A stretch of DNA of 64,000 nt from Candidatus Phycosocius spiralis (GTDB lineage Bacteria; Pseudomonadota; Alphaproteobacteria; Caulobacterales; Aquidulcibacteraceae), in assembly GCF_030158815.1 (NCBI RefSeq), contig NZ_BPFZ01000008.1, positions 1-64,000 of the forward strand, read 5' to 3'. Shown here piece after piece: positions 57,360-64,000 of the stretch (the first letter of the stretch is position 1; each line of letters opens with the position of its first letter). The notes beneath the pieces were generated by a model. That model made no database searches. It was not told the origin of the DNA and worked only from the letters and a program-made list of their open reading frames with translations. Both the position numbers and the translations under genes were made by a program.

Positions 57360-58290
57360 CTAGGCTAAAGGGGGCTGCTGAACTAAACCCAAGGTTAGCG
57401 TTTGCCAAAGTGGGATGGTGACCAAAGCCAAAAGAGTTGTGAGCGTCACAATGCCTGCCATTAAGGGGGCATCGCCATCCAATTCTCGCGCAAGAACGTA
57501 TGATGCTGGCGTACTGTGCATTGTCGCCGCACCAACGACTAAGACGCTAGCAAAGGGGTTGAGGCCAAAAACGCTGATCACACCCAACATGATCAAGGGT
57601 GCCATGACGAGCTTATACGCCGTACTAAGCGCGAGCGGTTGTGGGCGGTTTTTGAGTCCATCTAACCGCAGCGCTGCGACTACACTGATCAATGCGATTG
57701 GCATCGCTGCATGCCCAACCCGATCAAGGGCTGGTGCCAAGGGCCAGATGAACTTTGAAAATCGGATCAGATTAGCGGCTAGGTAAATGATACTGGCTAA
57801 CACAAGCCGGTTACGGATCGCTTAAACGTACCCGCGACCTAGGGTGGGTAGGATATCTTTATCAGCCCATTTGGCCAACACAAACACACGCATCACAATC
57901 ATCACAATCATCACAATCACAAGGGTCACAATGGGACCATAGGCAAGAACCACAAGTGCCAGTCCTTGCGCGCCATAAAGGGCTGAGGCGGACGCCAGCA
58001 CAATAAAGCCATTCCAGCGAACACTGCTTTGAAACACGCTGGTAAATGCGGGGCCGTCGTCTTTGAGCCAGACGCGCAAACTCAAACCTCAAAGGCCTGC
58101 CAATACAAAACCGATTATAAGACAGAATAAGAATTGGCTGGTATCTGGGCCTGAAAAATCAGCACCCACAATGGTTGGAAACAAAAAGGCTGGATACAGT
58201 AAGGTATAGCCAAAGGAATTTACCGACACCCAAGCGCTTGGCTATACAGCCCAAGCCAATCACTAAAACACCGGCAAAATGGTTTTGAGC
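57360..58290 (-). pseudogene. Broken AEC-family (auxin efflux/malate-type) transporter
   Basis: Fragments of one permease can be joined in order on the minus strand. An N-terminal piece (AGVLVIGLGCIAKRLGVG, about 58265-58190) is followed by a frame change near 58197. The next piece (YPAFLFPTIVGADFSG...) is interrupted by an in-frame TGA at 58089-58091. The long middle piece to 57825 (SVRWNGFIVLASASALYGAQ) ends in an in-frame TAA at 57822-57824, after which the same frame continues as the C-terminal part (VGHAAMPIALISVV, TMHSTPASYVLA). Total span fits the roughly 310-aa family. At least three lesions make it non-functional as read. Confidence 0.85.
57891..57922. repeat. Short tandem repeat, period 9, in the AEC pseudogene
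   Basis: The unit CATCACAAT occurs three times in a row from 57891 to 57917 and a partial fourth follows. On the minus strand it encodes repeated Ile-Val-Met triplets inside a membrane helix. Likely slippage product in a gene no longer under selection. Confidence 0.75.
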
Positions 58291-58296
58291 TTGGAG

Positions 58297-58782
58297 TTAT
58301 GAAGATGCACCATAGAGGTCAGTGGTCTTGAGACGGTCCAAAAGTCCTTGCAGAATAAAAGCCGCTGCAGCAGCATCCACCGCTTTTGCACGTTTAGCGC
58401 GCGTCATATCCGCCGCAACCATCTGACGCTGAACCGCCGCTGTCGAAAGACGTTCGTCCCACATTAAAACGGGTACATCGCGAATGACCACTAAATTGCG
58501 GGCGAATGCTCGCGCCGATTGTGCGGATGGGCCGTGTGAACCATCCATATTGAGGGGGTGGCCAATAACCAAGCCACAAGCACCACGATCATCATAGAGG
58601 TCAAAGATCGCTTTTGCATCGGTTGCCATTTTAGCGCGGCGCAACCCCATTGCAGGGCTTGCAATTAGACGCGTCAGATCCGATACCGCCACCCCAATTG
58701 TGTTAGTGCCAGGATCGAGACCAATCAACGGACCTTTTTCAGGTATAGCGGCCAGAAAACAATCATAAGCTAGGATCGACAT
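58297..58782 (-). CDS. ruvX: Holliday-junction resolvase-like RuvX (YqgF)
   Basis: An RNase H-fold nuclease linked to pre-16S rRNA processing. Acidic residues lie in GLDPGTNTIGVAVSD, and the second and third sites in VLMWDERLST and AVDAAAAAFILQG. Motif VIGHPLNMDGSHGPSA is typical. 161 aa. On the same strand as the popA-like gene, 58 bases downstream. Confidence 0.93.
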   Translation of the reverse strand: MSILAYDCFLAAIPEKGPLIGLDPGTNTIGVAVSDLTRLIASPAMGLRRAKMATDAKAIFDLYDDRGACGLVIGHPLNMDGSHGPSAQSARAFARNLVVIRDVPVLMWDERLSTAAVQRQMVAADMTRAKRAKAVDAAAAAFILQGLLDRLKTTDLYGASS

Positions 58783-58840
58783 GTTCCGCCATGCATCATG
58801 GAATGCAACAAATACTCTATGGAATCAAGTGGAATACGGT

Positions 58841-60133
58841 TCAAGTCTTAAAGCCTTCGATGGCCCGGGTCAGAAGATCTGAGGCAGTCTCATTCAGGTT
58901 GAGGCTGGCATAAGATATGCTTAAGCTCACTTGCACAGGGTGATCGTGGTTCAAACCTGTGTGATCGGTTTGTACGTCAAAGGCCGTACATTCTAGAACA
59001 GCAGCGATCCTTGTAGCTGCGATGGTGGCGGCTTCCATGTCCGAGCTCGGAAAGGCCACGCCAAAGGTGCACCCATCCAGACGGGCTGCAATATCTTCCG
59101 TACGCACCAAACGCGCGAGCATCGAGCCAGCCTGAGCGATAAGACGCTCCATCGCTTGATCCGAAATGAGCATGTCGTCATGGGCTTTGACCGCCACTTG
59201 CGCCACACAGACCGATAAAGGGCGGTCCGTTTCATGTGCTCTCCGGGTTAGGCTTTCTAAATGGTCTGAAAAAAAAGCCGATGAATATAAGCCAGTGCTG
59301 GCTTCTATGGCGGCGGGGGAACGTGCGGCTGCAAAGGCAAGATTAAGCGCATCGCGGCTGCGTTTCTCATCAATATAGGTAAGCAAGCGATCACAGGCAG
59401 CCACATCATTATCGCCTGCAACCCCATAGTCAGTGGCCCCAAGTTCAATCGCTTCATCTGGGTTATCAAAATCGGGTGAACCCAAAATGAGGCAGGGTAA
59501 GTGGAACATACGGGCATTGCGCCGCATTGCCGCACAAAAACTCAATGCAAGTTGACGATCATCTCCAGCTAAGATCACGACTGCATCAAACTCACTATCA
59601 TGGAGATAATCAAAAGCTGTAAAAGAGGTGAATGCCGCGACATGCTCCGCTCCTAACTCAACCAACACCGCCGAGAATCGTAACAAATCCGGTCCAGGTT
59701 GTCCAAAAAGTAAGATACGGGGAATAGTCTTCGCGCTGATCACAGGGGGTAGAGCAGACCCACCGAAGCGGGCTAAGGTATTAAATCGCAGTTTAGCTTC
59801 ATCAGCCATTACTGCGATGCGTAAAGTTGAACCCAGTCGGGCGGATAAAGCATGGGGGGTGGCCGTAGCGTCTAAAACGCCGTCAAAAGCTTGAGTCTCA
59901 AAGTCTGATGATCCATCGCTCCATGCCATAAACAAGCCAGCTCGCGGGCCAAGGGCAGACTTTAAGGATCGAACCAAATCACCTGCGCGTGCGCCATGAT
60001 CCCCACGTGTATCAATGACTATAGCGGCAGTCTGGCGACGTTCCATATCATCGCCGGCAATAGCAAAGCCGGCTTGTGCCAGCGCTAAACTTGCATCTTC
60101 GTCTGCTAATACCAGAATATTTGGCTTTGCCAT
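58841..60133 (-). CDS. popA: PopA-like protein: two receiver-like domains plus degenerate GGDEF
   Basis: 430 aa from ATG 60133 (the frame opens 43 codons earlier but that part does not look translated). Two receiver-like folds occupy about residues 4-125 and 138-255. The C-terminal GGDEF-family domain (about 265-430) has DGCTF at 353-357 in place of GGDEF, so cyclase activity is unlikely, while the c-di-GMP inhibitory-site motif RxxD is kept as RTED at 344-347, exactly five residues upstream. This is the architecture of Caulobacter PopA, which binds c-di-GMP and helps deliver CtrA to ClpXP. The ortholog call is an inference from architecture. Confidence 0.65.
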   Translation of the reverse strand: MAKPNILVLADEDASLALAQAGFAIAGDDMERRQTAAIVIDTRGDHGARAGDLVRSLKSALGPRAGLFMAWSDGSSDFETQAFDGVLDATATPHALSARLGSTLRIAVMADEAKLRFNTLARFGGSALPPVISAKTIPRILLFGQPGPDLLRFSAVLVELGAEHVAAFTSFTAFDYLHDSEFDAVVILAGDDRQLALSFCAAMRRNARMFHLPCLILGSPDFDNPDEAIELGATDYGVAGDNDVAACDRLLTYIDEKRSRDALNLAFAAARSPAAIEASTGLYSSAFFSDHLESLTRRAHETDRPLSVCVAQVAVKAHDDMLISDQAMERLIAQAGSMLARLVRTEDIAARLDGCTFGVAFPSSDMEAATIAATRIAAVLECTAFDVQTDHTGLNHDHPVQVSLSISYASLNLNETASDLLTRAIEGFKT

Positions 60134-60520
60134 AAAATACCTTAATGATGATGAGTGCCCAAAATAAGTGCCCAGAATAGGTAAACACAATAAGCCTGCA
60201 TAGGGTTTAACAAGCTTTTTCGTCTGTACACTACTATAAAGGGAAAAGGAATTGACTTTCACCCCACCTTTCTTGCGAACCTCATTTCGCCATGATTGAG
60301 AAACCCGTCGTGATTACCTGCACTGCTTCTGGTACGGGCGCACATTTTGCCTAACTTTTGGCAGAGTTTGATGCCACTATATAAGTTGTGCGCGCAATAA
60401 AACTGATGCGATCTTAAGTGCCAGTGATGGTCGGAGATTAAGATGATTGGCGCAATCCTGCGCTAAAATTGGCAAGACTGGTTGCGTGTGGGATAGCTTG
60501 GGCATTATGCATCAGGTGTC
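60134..60520. other. Gap of 387 bp between divergent popA-like and glyQ genes
   Basis: It should contain both promoters, but no pair of boxes was convincing. A 20-codon frame starting at 60292 reads like the start of a protein (MIEKPVVITCTASGTG) and stops at once. No RNA gene was recognised. Confidence 0.45.
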
Positions 60521-61462
60521 ATGACCGAATCCTTAACTCCAAAGGTGCAACAGCACGAAACGGCGTGCTCGCGTGCTTTAGCGGCAGGCAAAGCGCCTAG
60601 CTTTCAGGATATCATCCTAACCCTGTCTGATTATTGGGCTCGGCAGGGTTGCGTGATTCTTCAGCCCTATGACACCGAAGTGGGGGCAGGCACCTTGCAC
60701 CCGGCCACGACGTTGCGCGCTTTAGGTCCAAAGGAATGGCGCGCCGCTTATGTGCAACCATCGCGGCGCCCAAAAGATGGGCGCTATGGGCAAAACCCCA
60801 ATCGCTTGGGCCATTATTATCAATATCAAGTCATCTTGAAGCCAAACCCGCCCAATCTTCAGGAGCTTTATCTCTATTCGCTTTATGAAATCGGCATCGA
60901 TCCCACTTTGCATGATATCCGATTTGTGGAGGATGATTGGGAAAATCCAACCGTTGGGGCGTGGGGCTTGGGCTGGGAGATTTGGTGCGACGGGATGGAA
61001 GTGTCCCAATTCACTTATTTCCAACAAGTCGGCGGGCTCGATTGTAAGCCCGTGTCTGGTGAGCTGACCTATGGATTAGAACGTTTGGCCATGTATGTGC
61101 AGGGCGTACAAAACGTCTATGACCTTGATTTTAATGGTCAAGGTGTGAGCTATGGCGATGTGTTTTTGGAAAATGAGCGCCAGCAATCGGTGTTTAACTT
61201 TGAAGAATCCGATCCCGCGATGCTCAAGCGCTGGTTTGAAGATGCAGAGCGGATGTGTACGCATCTGCGCGAAAAGAATTTAGCCTTGCCCGCCTTTGAC
61301 TGGGCACTCAAATGCTCCCATTTATTCAATCTCTTGGATGCGCGCGGCGTGGTGTCCCCTACCGAGCGGCAAAGCTATATCGCCCGTGTGCGCGAGCAAG
61401 CTAAGGGTTGCGCGGTTTTGTGGGCGCAGAGCCAATCGCCTGCGCAGGAAGTGGCCCACTAG
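60521..61462 (+). CDS. glyQ: Glycyl-tRNA synthetase alpha subunit
   Basis: The catalytic subunit of the alpha2-beta2 glycyl-tRNA synthetase. The N-terminal [20 protein letters not shown], motif 2 text [25 protein letters not shown] and the C-terminal [12 protein letters not shown] are diagnostic. 313 aa, close to the usual 300. The stop lies 2 bases before glyS. Confidence 0.97.
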   Translation: MTESLTPKVQQHETACSRALAAGKAPSFQDIILTLSDYWARQGCVILQPYDTEVGAGTLHPATTLRALGPKEWRAAYVQPSRRPKDGRYGQNPNRLGHYYQYQVILKPNPPNLQELYLYSLYEIGIDPTLHDIRFVEDDWENPTVGAWGLGWEIWCDGMEVSQFTYFQQVGGLDCKPVSGELTYGLERLAMYVQGVQNVYDLDFNGQGVSYGDVFLENERQQSVFNFEESDPAMLKRWFEDAERMCTHLREKNLALPAFDWALKCSHLFNLLDARGVVSPTERQSYIARVREQAKGCAVLWAQSQSPAQEVAH

Positions 61463-61464
61463 TC

Positions 61465-63594
61465 ATGCCCCAATTCCTGCTCGAGCTTTTCAGTGAAGAA
61501 ATCCCCGCCCGTATGCAAAAGCGCGCGGCTGAGGATTTGAAGAAATTATTGATGGACGCTTTGTCCAAAGCGGGCTTTTTGCCCACCGATATGGCCAGCT
61601 TTAGCGCGCCGCGCCGCTTGGTCGCGGTGGTGGAGGGCTTGCCCGTTCGCACTGCCGATGTGCGCGAAGAGCGTAAAGGCCCAAAGCTTGATGCGCCGCT
61701 GCCCGCGATTGAAGGCTTTGTACGCGCGGCAGGTCTAACCAATATCAGCGAAGCACGTGTGGTGTCTGACCCCAAAAAGGGCGATTATTACGTTGCTGAC
61801 CTTGTTAAGCTTGGCCGCGCGACCGCTGAAGCCTTGACTGAGATTATACCTGATCTGATCCGCAATTTTCCTTGGCCTAAAAGCATGCGCTGGGGCGAGG
61901 GTAGCTTGCGTTGGGTGCGGCCGTTGCACCGCATTTTAGCGGTGTTTGATGGCGAAGTGGTTCCTTGTGCAATTGATGGCATTGTGGCCGATCGGATCAG
62001 CGAAGGCCATCGCTTTCATGGTACGGGCCCCTTTGCGGTCAAGAATTTTGAGGATTATCAAGACCAGCTCGCCAAAGCCCATGTGGTCTTGGACCGTGAG
62101 CACCGCAAAGCTTTGATCAAGGCCGAAGCCCAAACCCTGTGCCAAGCGCGTAATCTTGAGCTGATTGAGGATGAAGTCCTGCTGGAAGAAGTATGCGGCT
62201 TGGTGGATGAGCCCCATGTAATCTTGGGCGATATGGACCCATCCTTTTTGGATTTGCCACCTGAAGTTATTCGGCTGACGCTGCGGGTCAATCAAAAATA
62301 CTTCGTAGTTCGCGACCCCAAAACGGGTGGTCTTGCACCGCATTTCATTGTGGTCTCCAACGTAAAAGCAACCGATGGCGGCAAGCTGATTGCGCTGGGT
62401 AATGCGCGCGTTCTTGCCGCGCGGCTCAATGACGCGCGCTATTTCTGGGACTTGGACCGAAAAGTGAGCTTAGAGAGCCGTGTTCCGAAGCTCGACACCT
62501 TGGTGTTCCATGAGAAGCTGGGCAGTGTCGGCGATAAAGTGCGCCGCATGATCGAACTCGCTGGCGAAATCGCGCCTTTGGTGGGCGCGGATGTGGCGCA
62601 GGCCCAGCATGCGGCCTTACTAGCGAAAGCTGACCTCACAACCGAAATGGTCGGCGAATTCCCTGAACTTCAAGGGGTGATGGGGCGGTATTATCAGCTA
62701 AATGAGATTGTCCTCTCCCGTCCTACGGGGGAGGGGGACCCTGCGCAGCAGGGTGGAGGGGGAACGCCCCCCTCAGTCGGCTCCGTCGACAGCTCCCCCG
62801 CGCCGCAGGGGAGCACAAACAACCAAGTCATCGCCGACGCCATCCGCGATCATTACAAGCCGGTAGGCCCATCCGACAGCGTCCCGTCAGAGCCCGTCGC
62901 CATAGCAGTGGCCTTGGCCGATAAGCTTGACAGCTTGACCGGCTTCTTTGCCATTGGGGAAAAGCCAACTGGTTCTGGCGATCCTTACGCCCTGCGGCGT
63001 GCGGCACTGGGGGTGATACGGATTTTGCGTGATCGTTGCATCCACTTTCAACTCACCCATTGGGTGCCTAACCATAGTTTGTTTGACTTTATCCTCGAAC
63101 GCCTCCGCGTAGCCCTTCGCGACGAGGGTTTTGCTCCCGATGTGCTCGAAGCCGCTTTTGCTATTCCAGATGATGATATCGTGCGAATCGTTGCCCGCGT
63201 CGCGGCACTCGCCAAGGTGTTGAAGACTGAAGACGGGGCTAATCTCGTTGCTGGCCTCAAACGCGGGGCCAATATCTTACGCGCGGAAGAGAAAAAGGCC
63301 GAATGGTCAAAGGATGTAGCGGTCGATGCAGCGTTGTTGGCGGCTGAGGCAGAGCAGGGGCTTTATCAGGGCTTAGAAGTCGCCAAAGCGGCGGTAACCA
63401 AAGCGCTTGGCGCTGATGATTATGATGCGGCGATGGTGGCGCTTGCGAATTTGCGCCAACCCGTGGATGCTTTTTTTGACACCGTGCTAATCAATGATCC
63501 TAACCCAGCCATCAGGCTCAATCGGCTTGCTCTATTGGTTGATTTGCAAAATACGAGCGAACAAATCGCTGATTTTTCAAAGCTTGCGGGCTGA
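61465..63594 (+). CDS. glyS: Glycyl-tRNA synthetase beta subunit
   Basis: The tRNA-binding subunit. 709 aa from ATG 61465; the frame opens at 61408 but MPQFLLELFSEEIPARM is the family start. Conserved blocks: FPWPKSMRWGEGSLRWVRPLH, TLRVNQKYF, ELQGVMGRYY, ADAIRDHYKPVGPSD and EKPTGSGDPYALRRAALGV. Between ELQGVMGRYY and ADAIRDHYKP there is an extra segment of about 36 residues rich in Gly, Pro and Ser (around 415-451) that the family does not have; its DNA is a palindromic element. Confidence 0.95.
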   Translation: MPQFLLELFSEEIPARMQKRAAEDLKKLLMDALSKAGFLPTDMASFSAPRRLVAVVEGLPVRTADVREERKGPKLDAPLPAIEGFVRAAGLTNISEARVVSDPKKGDYYVADLVKLGRATAEALTEIIPDLIRNFPWPKSMRWGEGSLRWVRPLHRILAVFDGEVVPCAIDGIVADRISEGHRFHGTGPFAVKNFEDYQDQLAKAHVVLDREHRKALIKAEAQTLCQARNLELIEDEVLLEEVCGLVDEPHVILGDMDPSFLDLPPEVIRLTLRVNQKYFVVRDPKTGGLAPHFIVVSNVKATDGGKLIALGNARVLAARLNDARYFWDLDRKVSLESRVPKLDTLVFHEKLGSVGDKVRRMIELAGEIAPLVGADVAQAQHAALLAKADLTTEMVGEFPELQGVMGRYYQLNEIVLSRPTGEGDPAQQGGGGTPPSVGSVDSSPAPQGSTNNQVIADAIRDHYKPVGPSDSVPSEPVAIAVALADKLDSLTGFFAIGEKPTGSGDPYALRRAALGVIRILRDRCIHFQLTHWVPNHSLFDFILERLRVALRDEGFAPDVLEAAFAIPDDDIVRIVARVAALAKVLKTEDGANLVAGLKRGANILRAEEKKAEWSKDVAVDAALLAAEAEQGLYQGLEVAKAAVTKALGADDYDAAMVALANLRQPVDAFFDTVLINDPNPAIRLNRLALLVDLQNTSEQIADFSKLAG
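62707..62816. repeat. Palindromic repeat element inserted in frame in glyS
   Basis: About 105-110 bp of locally GC-rich DNA built of several hairpins: CTCCCGTCCTACGGGGGAG near 62713-62731, CCCTGCGCAGCAGGG near 62739-62753, and GCTCCCC near 62792 with GGGGAGC near 62808. Its sequence style (CTCCCCCG...GGGGGAG, with AGTCGGCTCCGTCGACAGC inside) resembles dispersed palindromic elements that are frequent between genes in alphaproteobacteria. Length is a multiple of three with no stop, so glyS stays open. Confidence 0.8.
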
Positions 63595-63749
63595 TTTTTG
63601 GCTGTAGGCGCCACGCTGTGGCTGGCGTGCCACGCCGTTCATGAAACCCCCGTTAAGCACAAGTCCACGGCTTGATACTTGACTTGTCTTGCTTAGAAGG
63701 GCCCAAGCACACAGCACAGCTGAACACCTTCATGTCAGGGACCTATGGA

Positions 63750-64000
63750 ATGAATAAACTGGTTTATAGTTTCGGAGCAGGCCAGGCAGATGGCGATGCC
63801 AGCTTAAAAAATCTGTTGGGCGGCAAAGGTGCAAATCTTGCCGAAATGAATAAAATTGGGTTGCCTGTTCCACCGGGCTTTACGATCACTACAGAAGTTT
63901 GCACAGCCTTTTATGCTTTAGGGCAAAAATACCCAGAGGGCTTAGCCGACCAAGTCCGCGTTGCTTTGGCCCAAATTGAGCAAAGTGTCGGCAGAGGATT
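63750..64000 (+). CDS. ppdK: Pyruvate, phosphate dikinase (N-terminal part)
   Basis: The window ends 83 codons into this gene. [11 protein letters not shown], then [30 protein letters not shown], is the diagnostic start of the PPDK nucleotide-binding domain. PPDK interconverts pyruvate and PEP with ATP and phosphate. ATG 63750 is chosen by similarity to the family start; an out-of-frame ATG at 63745 precedes it. Confidence 0.95.
   Translation, partial: MNKLVYSFGAGQADGDASLKNLLGGKGANLAEMNKIGLPVPPGFTITTEVCTAFYALGQKYPEGLADQVRVALAQIEQSVGRG

Noticed and set aside
60292-60354. Short frame MIEKPVVITCTASGTG... resembling the start of a beta-keto acid cleavage enzyme
   Set aside because: It stops after 20 codons and the DNA beyond does not continue the similarity in any frame I read. 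Too little to call a pseudogene.
1-64000. tRNA, rRNA, CRISPR array, prophage or insertion sequence
   Set aside because: I looked through the intergenic stretches and saw no cloverleaf, no regularly spaced repeats and no transposase or phage structural genes. A covariance-model scan could still find a small RNA that I missed.

Overview
The window looks like a chromosomal segment of an alphaproteobacterium, most likely from the Caulobacterales or a related stalked/budding lineage. This is inferred from gene content only: a PleC/DivJ/PdhS-type cell-cycle histidine kinase, a PopA-like degenerate GGDEF protein, an NDUFA12-DUF2155-aat-accC-accB-aroQ neighbourhood, a class II (B12) ribonucleotide reductase relative, and two TonB-dependent receptors. 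No rRNA, tRNA, CRISPR array, prophage or insertion sequence was recognised. Most of the DNA is ordinary housekeeping chromosome.

Layout. 1-3.1 kb: bamB (outer-membrane assembly) and der (ribosome GTPase), followed by about 760 bp without a confident gene. 3.9-14.2 kb (minus strand): an SDR enzyme, purF-cvpA, radA, alr, dnaB, a hybrid histidine kinase, and the rpsF-rpsR-rplI operon with a clear terminator. 14.5-22 kb (plus): a GST, a LysE-type exporter, and the fatty-acid run fabD-fabG-acpP-fabF, closely followed by mltG, yicC and gmk. 22.4-27.3 kb: a secreted unknown, a TM2 protein, a pentapeptide-repeat protein and a large degenerate NrdJ-like protein. 27.6-32 kb: NDUFA12 and a DUF2155 gene converge on aat-accC-accB-aroQ, and the DUF2155 and aat genes overlap by 287 bp.

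32.1-36.1 kb is a thiamine region: thiS-thiG, then a TPP riboswitch controlling a TonB-dependent receptor and tenA, which together read as synthesis plus uptake and salvage. 36.3-51 kb holds an acyl-CoA synthetase, a conserved unknown beside the PleC-like kinase, pepN, a GST, an XRE/membrane-protein pair, a 2OG-Fe(II) oxygenase, a second TonB receptor and rpmG. 51.2-57.4 kb has a GNAT enzyme, a vapBC toxin-antitoxin pair and a fragment of the complex I operon (nuoD, nuoE, nuoF). Three unrelated small genes sit between nuoD and nuoE, stitched in by overlapping start and stop codons. 57.4-64 kb has a multiply broken AEC transporter pseudogene, ruvX, the PopA-like gene, glyQ-glyS and the start of ppdK. 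glyS carries an in-frame palindromic element.

The observations most worth following are the NrdJ-like protein with a lost active site but a well-kept C-terminal domain, the embedded genes inside the nuo fragment, the palindromic element translated within glyS, and the PopA-like/PleC-like pair that suggests c-di-GMP-linked cell-cycle control.
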